Positions 1 to 9,088 of a DNA stretch of 28,578 nt are shown here, one piece after another. Within the stretch, counting starts at the first letter, position 1. Every line of letters starts with the position of its first letter. This DNA comes from JBFJVZ01 sp041623895 (GTDB lineage Bacteria; Planctomycetota; Planctomycetia; Pirellulales; Pirellulaceae), in NCBI GenBank assembly GCA_041623895.1, contig JBFJVZ010000038.1, forward strand, positions 1 to 28,578, read 5' to 3'. The translations under genes and the position numbers were made by a program. The notes beneath the pieces are model-generated. The model made no database searches and was not told the DNA's origin. It saw only the letters and a program-made list of their open reading frames with translations.

Positions 1-3000
1 GTGATTGGTTCGGGTGCTCCAATGGGAGCCTGCTGCGATCGATTCCGCCGGACAACGTGCCTGCCAGGCCGCATTCGTTCACGGCATTGGCTGTACCCAG
101 CGGATTGTCGTTAGCGCCGGAAGCCTTCAAACTTTACCCGCCGGATAACCTGGTCCGATTTGAACTGTCCGGCGCTCCCGGGCAGGCAACGTCCGCATGC
201 GGCTTGGGGATTTATCGAGACACGTTACTGGGTGCCGGCTTCATTGACGATGCTTTCACCTGCGAACCGGTCCATCAGGCGGTTCATCGCATTGATCTGT
301 CCAGGACCGGCCACGGATACAGCGGCAAGCGGGGAGCCGGAGAGGAAACGTCCGAGTTCCTTAGTTCGACGGACCGCTGGTTTCGTCCGGTCCAAGTCCG
401 AACCGGACCCGACGGCGGCTTGTGGGTCGTCGACATGTACCGCTATGTGATTGAACACTCTCGCTGGATTCCGCAGTCGACCCTCGCTCATTTGGATGTT
501 TTCGCTGGACAAAGGTACGGGCGAATTTACCGCGTGATTCCAACAGCGACTTCGACAAAGACCGTCGTCAAAGATCTGATACCGGATCTGAGCAAATTGC
601 CTAACCAAGATTTGGCTTCCCATCTCGGTTCAACGAACGGAACGGTGCGCGACCTTGTTCATCAGATGTTGCAATGGCGAGAGGCGGGAGATGTTGACGA
701 CGAAATTCGACGTGTGGCCGGTGAAGAACGCAACAGCGCCGCGCAGATCCAGGCTTTGGCAACACTTGCCGGGCTGAAGAGACTTTCCGCCGAGGATATT
801 TCACGAGCGGTCCGATCTGCCAATCCCGAAACAGTGCGTTTCGCCGTTCGCCAGGCAGCATCGTTGCTGGACCAATCAGCCGAGATACAAGCTCTGATCG
901 TGGGGCTCGCTGACCATCGGAACGTTCGTATCCGCCGACAAGTCGCGTTGTCGATGGCGGCGGCAGAATTCCCGTCCGCCGCGTCGACATTGGCGCGACT
1001 GATCGGTAACCGCGAAGAGGATGCAGATGTTCGATCGGCAGCGTTGAGCTCGGTCGGGGCGGGCAACGTGAATAACGTGATCGCCGCTTGTCTGTCGCAT
1101 CCCGAGAATCGAGCGGTCGACACTTTCGATGATGTGATTCTGCTTGCACTTCGAATAGGAGACGCGGATGCCCGGCAATCAGCACTCGACGCGGTGCTTC
1201 CCGATAGTGACACCGCGCTGACGCACGAACGAGCGCAAACCATTGCCGGTGTCCTGGACGCACTGGACGAACGCGGCAAGCAGGAAGAAGTGTCAATCAA
1301 CATTGAAACTGCCCGCAAGTTGATTGCTCTCCACCAATCCGCACTCAGCACGATCGCGAACCAAGATGCTTCCGTCGATAACCTGATTGCTGCGATGGTC
1401 TTGCTGGGCCGGGATTTCGGAAGCTTCACCGATCAGTTATTGCGGACAGCGGAAAATAGCAAGTCCTTCGATGCGGCGACGCGTGCTGCTTCGATTGCTG
1501 CCTTGATTTCACCCAAGCGATCGGGCTCGCTGCAGCAAAGCGCCGTGCAGGCGCTTTCGCAGATTCGATCGAACAATGTCGCTGCGCTTCTGCTTGACGC
1601 TTACCCAAGTGTCAGCCCATCGTTGCGAATCAGTGTCGTGGATTTGCTAATCAGTCGTGATGATGGTGCAGCTGCGCTGCTGGCAGCGGTAAGCGAGGGA
1701 CGTTTGCGAAACGAGATTTTGGATGCAACCAAACGACAGAAACTTTTGACACATCCGAACGAAGAGATTCGTTTGTCAGCTGAACGAATCTTGAATTCGT
1801 CGAAAAAACCTTCCAGCCGAACGGAAGTTGTCAATTCTTTTGAAGGTGCCCTGGCACTAAAGGGCAATCCGGCGGCGGGACAAGCCGTTTTTCGTAAACA
1901 CTGTTCCAACTGCCACAAGCTTCAGGACTACGGGCACGACGTGGGACCAAATCTGACGGCGCTGACCAACCGAAATCCTGGTTGGTTGCTCACAGCGATC
2001 CTGGATCCCAATCAGGATGTTGATGCTCGCTACATAACATGGACAGCAGTCACGGTCGACGGCCGAGCGGTATCCGGGTTAATTGTGGGAGAAACAGCGA
2101 CCGCCATTCGGCTGCGAGAAGCGGGCGGAAAAGAACACGTCATTGACCGCAGCGAAATCGAAGCCTTTGGGTCATCCGATCTTTCGGTCATGCCGGAGGG
2201 TTTGGAGAAAGACATCACCGTACAGGACATCAGCGATATCATCGCCTACTTGGGCCAGACCGTGGCGGCCCCAAAAGTTCTGCCGGGAAATCATCCAGCG
2301 CACATCGAGCCGGACGACCGCGGCGTGCTTTCCCTGACGGCAGCAAAAGCAGAGATTCGCGGCGGTGAGATCACGTTTGAAAACCATTTTTCCAACCTTG
2401 GGTATTGGCATCACGAAAACGACTCGGCGACTTGGACGTTCAGTATTCCTAGTCGGGCACGCTATGATGTCTATTTCAATGTCGCTTGCGATGGTTCGGC
2501 CGCGGGGAATTTGTTTCGAGTGGAGGGGCTGGATGAACCAGTTTCAGGCAAGGTCGCATCCACCGGAGGCTGGGATCGTTATCGCCCCAAGAAGATCAGC
2601 ACCGTAACCCTTCACCCTGGGAATCACACGGTCGTTGTTCGCTCAGACGGCGCGATTCGGGGAGCTCTGTTTGATTTGAAAGAGGTTCGTATGGTTCCTG
2701 CAGGTTTGGCTCCGATGTTCGCGGCCGTCGACGTCAATGACAGTCCATTGCCGCGTCGCCCGGCGGAGATCGCTCCGTTTCTGCTGGATGAATCTCAATC
2801 GATCGAGCGTCGTCAGAAAGTGATCGATGATCGCCCCGGGATGGGGCCGGCGATTCTGTCGCTGCTGGTCAAAGATTTGAAAGCTGGCGATCTGGCCGAA
2901 CAATACCGTCGCATGCCCTGGATCTGGCGGGTGGCGATTGCGGTGGGAAAACGAAACGACGGCGGCGAGATTCGCGACGTGTTGGAAATCAGCGTCCCGG

Positions 3001-3569
3001 GTGAAGACCAACCGCTGCTGGATTGGCAAGCCGTTGTCATCGGCGGCGGGCTGATCAACGGCGTTTCCCAACTTGGTTGGTCTCCCCAAAAGCGACTCGA
3101 CGAAATCCTGGCTGGATTGCCGTCGGTCAAAGAAAACTGGCCGGCCGTTTTGAAGCTTGCGGCTGCGATGGCGGACGACGAAGCCGTGAAAATTGAAACA
3201 CGTTATGATGCACTGCGGATGGTCGCACTGCAGTCACCCGGCACAGCCATCGAGCAACTGGAAATCTATCTGAATCCCGAAGCTGATCGACAACTTCAGA
3301 TGGGCGCCGTGTCCGGATTGGTTGACGTGGATTCGCCCCAGTCCGGCATCTTGTTGTCAAAGGCGCTGTTGTGGCTAAAGGGACGGAATCGTTTTTACGC
3401 GCTCGAAGGAATGTTGCGGACCGATGCCCGGGCCGATCAGCTTGCACAGTTAATGTTGTCAGGTCGCTTGTCGCTGGAAGCCGACGAAGTGGAGAAGCTG
3501 AGGAACCATTCGGTCAGTGGCATCAAGATCAGAGCAAACGCCCTACTGGGCGACGCAAACTCCCAGTAA
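1..3569 (+). CDS. PVC-type heme-binding (c-type cytochrome) protein with propeller remnant, HEAT repeats and ligand-binding module; 5' partial
   Basis: The reading frame is open from base 3, upstream of the first possible start (GTG at 57), and the residues there (DWFGCSNGSLLR) resemble the end of the propeller in planctomycete 'membrane-bound dehydrogenase' proteins, so the gene begins outside the window. Visible domains in order: propeller end to about base 540, closing with a GRIYRV strand; alpha-helical HEAT-like repeats at about 600-1800; a cytochrome c domain at about 1850-2260 with the heme site CSNCH (Cys codon at 1902) and a probable Met ligand in VMPEGL (Met codon at 2190); a beta-rich, carbohydrate-binding-like module at about 2340-2700; then a second helical repeat region to the stop. 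Family members are thought to be exported redox proteins acting on sugars or other organic substrates. The substrate here is unknown. The heme domain lies mid-protein rather than at the C-terminus. Confidence 0.85.
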   Translation, partial: DWFGCSNGSLLRSIPPDNVPARPHSFTALAVPSGLSLAPEAFKLYPPDNLVRFELSGAPGQATSACGLGIYRDTLLGAGFIDDAFTCEPVHQAVHRIDLSRTGHGYSGKRGAGEETSEFLSSTDRWFRPVQVRTGPDGGLWVVDMYRYVIEHSRWIPQSTLAHLDVFAGQRYGRIYRVIPTATSTKTVVKDLIPDLSKLPNQDLASHLGSTNGTVRDLVHQMLQWREAGDVDDEIRRVAGEERNSAAQIQALATLAGLKRLSAEDISRAVRSANPETVRFAVRQAASLLDQSAEIQALIVGLADHRNVRIRRQVALSMAAAEFPSAASTLARLIGNREEDADVRSAALSSVGAGNVNNVIAACLSHPENRAVDTFDDVILLALRIGDADARQSALDAVLPDSDTALTHERAQTIAGVLDALDERGKQEEVSINIETARKLIALHQSALSTIANQDASVDNLIAAMVLLGRDFGSFTDQLLRTAENSKSFDAATRAASIAALISPKRSGSLQQSAVQALSQIRSNNVAALLLDAYPSVSPSLRISVVDLLISRDDGAAALLAAVSEGRLRNEILDATKRQKLLTHPNEEIRLSAERILNSSKKPSSRTEVVNSFEGALALKGNPAAGQAVFRKHCSNCHKLQDYGHDVGPNLTALTNRNPGWLLTAILDPNQDVDARYITWTAVTVDGRAVSGLIVGETATAIRLREAGGKEHVIDRSEIEAFGSSDLSVMPEGLEKDITVQDISDIIAYLGQTVAAPKVLPGNHPAHIEPDDRGVLSLTAAKAEIRGGEITFENHFSNLGYWHHENDSATWTFSIPSRARYDVYFNVACDGSAAGNLFRVEGLDEPVSGKVASTGGWDRYRPKKISTVTLHPGNHTVVVRSDGAIRGALFDLKEVRMVPAGLAPMFAAVDVNDSPLPRRPAEIAPFLLDESQSIERRQKVIDDRPGMGPAILSLLVKDLKAGDLAEQYRRMPWIWRVAIAVGKRNDGGEIRDVLEISVPGEDQPLLDWQAVVIGGGLINGVSQLGWSPQKRLDEILAGLPSVKENWPAVLKLAAAMADDEAVKIETRYDALRMVALQSPGTAIEQLEIYLNPEADRQLQMGAVSGLVDVDSPQSGILLSKALLWLKGRNRFYALEGMLRTDARADQLAQLMLSGRLSLEADEVEKLRNHSVSGIKIRANALLGDANSQ

Positions 3570-3610
3570 ATACGAGTCAGGAATTACGATTAAACGATTG
3601 AGAAAACCCC

Positions 3611-4513
3611 ATGCCTTCCCACTTGCTGACTCCCAATCGCCGAGCCTTTCTGGTCGCGGTTGGCACCACGTTGATCGCAGACTATTCGCCAAGCTTCGCT
3701 GAAAAGCCGACCGAGGCCGATCTGGTTTACTTGCTAAACGACACGCACATTGGAGAAAAACATCCGCCGGACTCGCCGGTGCCCTCGCATTTGCGTCAAG
3801 TCGTCACGGAACTGGTCGGGCGAAAGCAAGCTCCTGCCAGCGTCCTGATCAATGGTGACTTGGCTCTCAAGGATGGCCAGCCGGGCGACTATCGACATTT
3901 CGCGCAACTGATTGCTCCGCTCATCGACGCTGAAGTTGACGTGCATTTAACGCTGGGCAATCACGACAATCGTGAGGCGTTTTACGATGTGATGAAGGAC
4001 CAACAACCGCAGTCTCCGCCGGTCCAGTCGCGGCACATTTCGGTTGTGAAAACACGATATGCGAACTTCTTTTTGCTGGACTCGCTGAAAGAGACCATGG
4101 TCACGCAGGGCACGATCGGTCCACAGCAACGAACGTGGCTTGCGCAGGCCCTGGACGCGCATGCCGATAAGCCGGCGATCGTTATGACTCACCACAATCC
4201 GAGGCTAGGCGGCGATCCCTTGCACTTTCCTGGTGGACTGATCGACTCCCAACAACTGTGGGACGTTCTTACGCCGCGCCGCCACGTGAAGGCCTACATC
4301 CATGGTCACATTCACGATCGCTCGCTGGCCGAGCACCAAGGAATTCACATCATCAACACGCCAGCCACTTCGTATGTCGCCGACCGGGCGAAGTCGACGA
4401 CCGCGTGGACATTGGCACGATTGACGGGCAGCGGAGTTGCCCTCACGACCCGCACGACGGACGAATCGCACCCTTGGAACGGGCAAACAGAATTGCTCAC
4501 TTGGCGCGCATGA
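3611..4513 (+). CDS. Tat-exported calcineurin-like metallophosphoesterase
   Basis: This 300-residue protein has the full metallophosphoesterase motif set: D44-x-H46 (NDTHIG), GD83, the GNHD block at 116-119, H194/H195 in MTHHNP, and GHIH at 232-235. These residues bind a two-metal centre that hydrolyses phosphomono- or phosphodiesters; the substrate cannot be told from sequence. The N-terminus carries a twin-arginine type signal (NRRAFLVAVG, residues 9-18) followed by a hydrophobic stretch, which suggests export in folded form to the periplasm. The ATG at 3611 is chosen because it precedes this signal; only a weak purine-rich stretch lies upstream. The gene starts 41 bases after the cytochrome gene and is followed 58 bases later by the MMPL exporter, so the three may be cotranscribed. 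Confidence 0.88.
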   Translation: MPSHLLTPNRRAFLVAVGTTLIADYSPSFAEKPTEADLVYLLNDTHIGEKHPPDSPVPSHLRQVVTELVGRKQAPASVLINGDLALKDGQPGDYRHFAQLIAPLIDAEVDVHLTLGNHDNREAFYDVMKDQQPQSPPVQSRHISVVKTRYANFFLLDSLKETMVTQGTIGPQQRTWLAQALDAHADKPAIVMTHHNPRLGGDPLHFPGGLIDSQQLWDVLTPRRHVKAYIHGHIHDRSLAEHQGIHIINTPATSYVADRAKSTTAWTLARLTGSGVALTTRTTDESHPWNGQTELLTWRA

Positions 4514-4571
4514 TCTGACGACCGCTGCGCGACTGGCAGGGATCGTCAAGCAATGGAGAGTGTTCTTGGCA

Positions 4572-6875
4572 ATGAGCGAAAAAGGGAATCTGCGCCGCTT
4601 CATTGTGACTTTGATCATCATCATCGTCTCGCTGCCATGGATCATTCAGACGACGCAGCAGTCAATCAAGTCGATGTTCAACTCGCCACCATTGTGGGTG
4701 CCGCAAGCACAGGAATATCGCCGCAACTACGATTGGTTCCAACGCGTTTTTGGCATTCACGACATAGCGATCCTGAGTTTTCCGGGATGTACGATCGACA
4801 ATCAGCGACTGGGGGATTTTGCTCGCGCGTTGTATTCTTCCGATGATCCCGAAGAAGAGAGCAAGCGTAAGAGATACTTTGAGGATGTGATCAACGGACG
4901 CAGTCTGCTCGCGGAACTGCAGGAGGGCGACGGAATTTCTCCCCGTGCGGCCGCGGCCCGATTACGCGGCACTTTCCTGGGGCCCGACGGCAAGACGACA
5001 TGTGTTCTGGTATCGATAACAAAAGAGGGCATGTATGCTCGCCGCCAGAGTCTGGCAATCATTCGGCAAACGGCTCTGGAAGTCTTTGATATCAAGTCGG
5101 ACGAGTTGGCTCTCGCCGGGTCGCTGGTAGACGGAGCGACCATCGATGCGGTGAGCATCGAATCGATGAATGCTCATACGGCGCCATCAATGTTGCTTGC
5201 TTCTCTGCTGTGCTTATGGTGCCTGAGATCATTTCTATTCACGGGACTGATCTTTCTAGTTGCCCTGGTAGGTCAGGGTCTGGTTCTATCGTTGGTGATG
5301 TTCACCGGCGAACCGTTGAACGCGATTCTGATCGTGATGCCGGGACTGATTTTCGTGCTCACCGTTTCGGCGGGTGTCCATTTGTCGCGGTACTACAAGA
5401 ATGTCGCGTCGGATCGTGCAGTGGACCACCACCGCGTTACGCGACTGGCGATTCAGTACGGAAAGACGCCCTGCATCCTTGCTGCCGTCACGACCGTCAT
5501 CGGACTGTTATCGCTGTCGGTAAGCGAGATGATCCCCATTGGCAATTTCAGTCTGCTAACCTCGTCCGTGGTCACGATCACAACGGTGTTGCTGTTTGCT
5601 TTGCTGCCCTTTGGAATGGATCTCAAGAATCGAAGCCGAAACCGCGGCAAAGTCGATGCGCAGAAGCCCCCGGCAGAGCGACTACCGCGATGGCTGTCCG
5701 CTCAACTAGCAGCATACTCGGGACTCATTGTGGGCATCTTTCTGGTGCTGCTGGTATGGCTTGCATTTGCCGCCCTATCGCTGAAGAGTTCGGTCGATTT
5801 GCGAGCTCTGTTTCGCCAGGACAGTCGAATACTTAGCGATTACAGCTGGCTTGAACAGAACGTGGGGGGGCAGGTGTCGGTCGAGATTCTCCTGGCTTTC
5901 GAGGCCGCAGATCAGACGCCGCTGCTCAAGCAACTGGAACTGGTTCGCGACACACAGTTGCGTGTTCACGGGATGGAAGAGATTGGCGGCACGCTATCGG
6001 CGGCGACCTTTTTCCCGTCCATACCCAAGCCCGGCGGCATTCGACGCACCGCACAGCGGGCCGCACTGGCCAAGCGCCTGAAAGCGTCTCGGGCACGATT
6101 TAGCGAAGGCAAACTGTATGCCATCGATGACGGCCGCGAAGTTTGGCGGATCAGCGCGAGGGTCTCGGCACTCGATGACACCGATTATGGGGAATTTCTG
6201 CAACTGCTTCGATCACGTGTCGACCCCCTCGTCCAGAACCGGGCAGCAGAGCGTGTGCAGACGACCTATACGGGTTCGTTGCCCGTGGCCTATCAAGCAC
6301 AGACGGCACTCCTGCAGGACTTGTTCCGCAGTTACCTTACGGCGTTCGTGCTTGTCGCGCTGGTGATGATCGTAGTGCTGCGAAGCGTTTTCGCGGGTCT
6401 GCTGGTGATGTTGCCCAACCTGTTTCCCACGGTGTTGCTGTTTGGATTGATGGGTTGGTTGGACTTTCCCGTTGATATTGGATCTGTGATGACAGCGAGC
6501 GTTGCGCTGGGAATTGCGGTCGACGACACGTTGCATTTCTTGCTTTGGTATCGACGCGAGACGGCCGCCGGGTCGGCGCCCGGGGATGCAGTCCGCAGTA
6601 GCCTGTCGCATTGCGGTCCGGCGATGATCAGCACCAGCTTGATCGTCGGGGTCGGATTGCTGCCTTACTTGCAAAGCGGATTTGCTCCGACGCAACGGTT
6701 CGCTCAAATGATGATCGTATTATTGGCGGCGGCGCTGGTTGGTGATTTGATTCTTCTGCCTGCACTCTTGTTGAGCAAACTTGGTAAGCCATTTCAAAAA
6801 TATGGGGCGGCTGCCGACTCGCAGCCGGGCGAGGAAGAACTGGGTGATGCAAACTCTGCGGGCGAAGATCAATAG
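4572..6875 (+). CDS. MMPL/RND superfamily exporter
   Basis: A 767-residue polytopic protein with the duplicated RND layout: one N-terminal membrane helix (FIVTLIIIIVSLPWII), a periplasmic loop of about 180 residues, a bundle of five helices ending near base 5790, a second loop, and a second bundle from about 6330 to 6790. The segment SVALGIAVDDTLHFL in the second bundle is the typical acidic helix-4 motif of MMPL/Patched-like transporters, which carries the proton-relay Asp residues. The family exports lipids or other hydrophobic compounds using the proton gradient; the cargo is unknown. The frame extends upstream to an ATG at 4437 inside the phosphoesterase gene, but those residues look like read-through. 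The ATG at 4572 sits 11 bases after GGAGAG and directly precedes the first helix, so it is preferred. Confidence 0.88.
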   Translation: MSEKGNLRRFIVTLIIIIVSLPWIIQTTQQSIKSMFNSPPLWVPQAQEYRRNYDWFQRVFGIHDIAILSFPGCTIDNQRLGDFARALYSSDDPEEESKRKRYFEDVINGRSLLAELQEGDGISPRAAAARLRGTFLGPDGKTTCVLVSITKEGMYARRQSLAIIRQTALEVFDIKSDELALAGSLVDGATIDAVSIESMNAHTAPSMLLASLLCLWCLRSFLFTGLIFLVALVGQGLVLSLVMFTGEPLNAILIVMPGLIFVLTVSAGVHLSRYYKNVASDRAVDHHRVTRLAIQYGKTPCILAAVTTVIGLLSLSVSEMIPIGNFSLLTSSVVTITTVLLFALLPFGMDLKNRSRNRGKVDAQKPPAERLPRWLSAQLAAYSGLIVGIFLVLLVWLAFAALSLKSSVDLRALFRQDSRILSDYSWLEQNVGGQVSVEILLAFEAADQTPLLKQLELVRDTQLRVHGMEEIGGTLSAATFFPSIPKPGGIRRTAQRAALAKRLKASRARFSEGKLYAIDDGREVWRISARVSALDDTDYGEFLQLLRSRVDPLVQNRAAERVQTTYTGSLPVAYQAQTALLQDLFRSYLTAFVLVALVMIVVLRSVFAGLLVMLPNLFPTVLLFGLMGWLDFPVDIGSVMTASVALGIAVDDTLHFLLWYRRETAAGSAPGDAVRSSLSHCGPAMISTSLIVGVGLLPYLQSGFAPTQRFAQMMIVLLAAALVGDLILLPALLLSKLGKPFQKYGAAADSQPGEEELGDANSAGEDQ

Positions 6876-7173
6876 GCAAATCGCTGGCTGGTCCAAGTCC
6901 ACCATCTTAATGCCAAATTCGGCTGCCGCGGTGGTGCACATTCTGGAGAACGGTAACGGTTCCAGATAAACGGTCGCCAAGAACGCGCGAAGACGCAAAA
7001 TCAGTTGTACAAGCTTCCAGGTTTACCGACCGGGAGGCGTGGCGATTTGAGCACTTGGTGATTAGAATCTTTGTCAGCAATTGCGCACCCGCGATGGGGG
7101 CGAATCCGAATCAGCCGTTGGTAAGGCGTCGGACGGGAGAATTAAACTGTTTTCAAGCGATAAGGACGCTCCA
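6876..7173. other. Intergenic region before the 2-oxoacid oxidoreductase genes
   Basis: About 300 bases lie between the exporter stop and the preferred korA start. I see no convincing ORF, RNA gene or intrinsic terminator. A short imperfect symmetry (GAACGGTAACGGTTC) lies near 6949-6963. The promoter of the oxidoreductase cluster is expected here, but no clear -35/-10 pair can be picked out. Confidence 0.4.
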
Positions 7174-9060
7174 TTGGACGTTGATCTAAGCGCCGGGAAA
7201 CAACCGTTCTCCAACACCACGCCAGCGGTGAAGGTGGCGGAGCACATCATCGAAATCGTCAGCGATTCCGGTGAGGGCGCCCAAACCTGTGGACAAATCT
7301 TCGGCAAGGTGTGTGCCCGCATGCAAAACGGCCTCTGGACGGTCGAGATCATCCCGGCTGAAATCGAGCCGCCCGCCCGTTCGCCTGCCGGTGCCAGCGG
7401 GAACCGAATTCGAATCGGCGCTGACACGGTGACCAATGCCGGCGACCAGGCCGATCTGGTGGTCGCTTTCAATGAACAGGTGCTGCACGGCAGAATCGAT
7501 GTTGGCGCGCTCCGACCCGGAACCTTGATCTTCCTGGAGAATTGCTGGAGCGAAGACCCGCTAGAAGACACCCAGCGATCCTACGCCGCAGCGGTGGAAA
7601 AATTCCGTCAGCTGGACTTCGAAGTCTGCGAGACTCCGATGCAGCGGGAATGTCTGAAGCTGACCGAAGACCCCCGGCGTGGCAAAAACATGTGGGCTTT
7701 GGGATTGCTCTGCGCGCTCTACCAACGGGACATGCAGATCGTTAGCGAAGAGGTCACCAAGAGGTTTTCCAAAAAGGGAGAACAGGTCCTGAAGCTCAAC
7801 CTGCAGTTGGTTGACGCAGGTTATCGTTGGGGCCTTGAGAATACACATCATCGCTTCGAGATTCCCAAGGGTCCGGAACGCGAGACCCAAGCGGTGATGA
7901 ACGGAAATCAGGCGATTGGCCTGGGAGCCATGGCCGCGGGTATGGAACTATGCGCCATGTACCCGATCACTCCGGCAACCTCGGCCTCGCATTTTCTGGC
8001 GGCCGAGTTTTCCAAAGTGGGAGGATTCGTTCATCAGGCGGAAGACGAAATCGCGGCCATCGGTTTTGCGCTCGGCGCTTCTTATGCCGGCAAGACAGCG
8101 GTGACGATCACCTCGGGGCCGGGACTTGCGCTAAAAACCGAGTTTCTGGGGCTGGCGGTGATGGCGGAGATCCCGCTTGTGATTGTCGACGTACAACGCG
8201 GAGGTCCCTCGACGGGGCTGCCGACAAAAATCGAACAGGGCGATCTGCTGGCCTCGCTGTTCGCAGCAGCAGGGGATGCGCCCAAGATCGTGATCGCCCC
8301 GGCAACCGTGGAAGAGTGTTTTCATTTCATGATCACCGCTCGTAAATTAGCGGAGCAGTTTCGGGGACCGGTGATTGTGCTCAGCGACGCGAACCTTGCC
8401 ACCGGTCAGCAAGTCTTTCCCCGTCCGCAACCGCGCGAGCAGTGGCTCGCACCGCCCCTGGAACAGTCGCCCTGGCGTGCCGACATACCGCCCTACGACT
8501 GGGATCCTGAGACCGGGATTTCCGCGCGACCGATACCGGGACAACAAGGCGGTGAGTATGTGGTGACCGGACTCGCGCATGATCGCGACTCTCACGTGGC
8601 CTACGATTCCGCGATCAATCAACAGGCCATGCAAATGAGAAGCAGAAAGCTGGCGGTTTTGCAGAAAAGCCTGCGCCCGCCTCAGGTGCATGGGGACTCG
8701 GAAGGAGATCTGCTGGTCGTGGGGTGGGGATCCACGCTCGGTTCGATTGAAGAAGCAGTGGATCGAGTCCGGCGAACGGGAGGGAAAGTTTCTTCACTGC
8801 ATTTGCGATTCCTGAGTCCCATGGAGCCAGGGATCAAGGAGATTTTTCGGCGCTTTAAAAAAGTGATGACGATCGAGATCAATTACAGCGACGATTTAGG
8901 GGAACCTTTTATCGACGCTGAAAGCCGCCGCTTTTCTCAATTGGCGCAGATCCTGAGAAGCCGGACGCTGATCGATGTCGATTGTTGGTCTCGCGTTCCG
9001 GGAAGCCCTCTGCGGCCGGGACAGATTGTGTCGGTCATTCGAGAGCGACTGGGAATATAA
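7174..9060 (+). CDS. korA: 2-oxoacid:ferredoxin oxidoreductase, fused gamma-alpha subunit (KorA type)
   Basis: Residues about 15-190 form the gamma domain (SDSGEGAQTCG loop near the start). The remainder is the alpha subunit with the pyrimidine-binding motif YPITPATS at residue 263 and the conserved VQRGGPSTGLPTK block at 340. Fused gamma-alpha chains of about 600 residues are common in bacterial 2-oxoglutarate:ferredoxin oxidoreductases, and the 628 residues here fit. With the beta subunit it should convert a 2-oxoacid plus CoA to acyl-CoA, CO2 and reduced ferredoxin in the cytoplasm; 2-oxoglutarate is favoured by resemblance, not proven. The frame can be read from a TTG at 7081, but that start has no Shine-Dalgarno site. 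The TTG at 7174 follows AAGGA (7162-7166) by 7 bases and is preferred. The beta-subunit gene follows 28 bases downstream. Confidence 0.9.
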   Translation: MDVDLSAGKQPFSNTTPAVKVAEHIIEIVSDSGEGAQTCGQIFGKVCARMQNGLWTVEIIPAEIEPPARSPAGASGNRIRIGADTVTNAGDQADLVVAFNEQVLHGRIDVGALRPGTLIFLENCWSEDPLEDTQRSYAAAVEKFRQLDFEVCETPMQRECLKLTEDPRRGKNMWALGLLCALYQRDMQIVSEEVTKRFSKKGEQVLKLNLQLVDAGYRWGLENTHHRFEIPKGPERETQAVMNGNQAIGLGAMAAGMELCAMYPITPATSASHFLAAEFSKVGGFVHQAEDEIAAIGFALGASYAGKTAVTITSGPGLALKTEFLGLAVMAEIPLVIVDVQRGGPSTGLPTKIEQGDLLASLFAAAGDAPKIVIAPATVEECFHFMITARKLAEQFRGPVIVLSDANLATGQQVFPRPQPREQWLAPPLEQSPWRADIPPYDWDPETGISARPIPGQQGGEYVVTGLAHDRDSHVAYDSAINQQAMQMRSRKLAVLQKSLRPPQVHGDSEGDLLVVGWGSTLGSIEEAVDRVRRTGGKVSSLHLRFLSPMEPGIKEIFRRFKKVMTIEINYSDDLGEPFIDAESRRFSQLAQILRSRTLIDVDCWSRVPGSPLRPGQIVSVIRERLGI

Positions 9061-9088
9061 TAAGTTTGACACGAAAGGCGGGTCGCTG

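Noticed and set aside
662..1429. 255-codon antisense frame in the cytochrome gene
   Set aside because: Ser/Ala/Arg-rich composition typical of a shadow frame of high-GC coding DNA; no family motif.
5210..5836. 208-codon plus-strand frame inside the exporter gene
   Set aside because: Out-of-frame shadow of clearly coding MMPL sequence; no membrane segments or motifs.
7081..7173. Upstream TTG start for korA at 7081
   Set aside because: No ribosome site precedes it and the added 31 residues do not resemble the gamma domain; TTG at 7174 has AAGGA at proper spacing.
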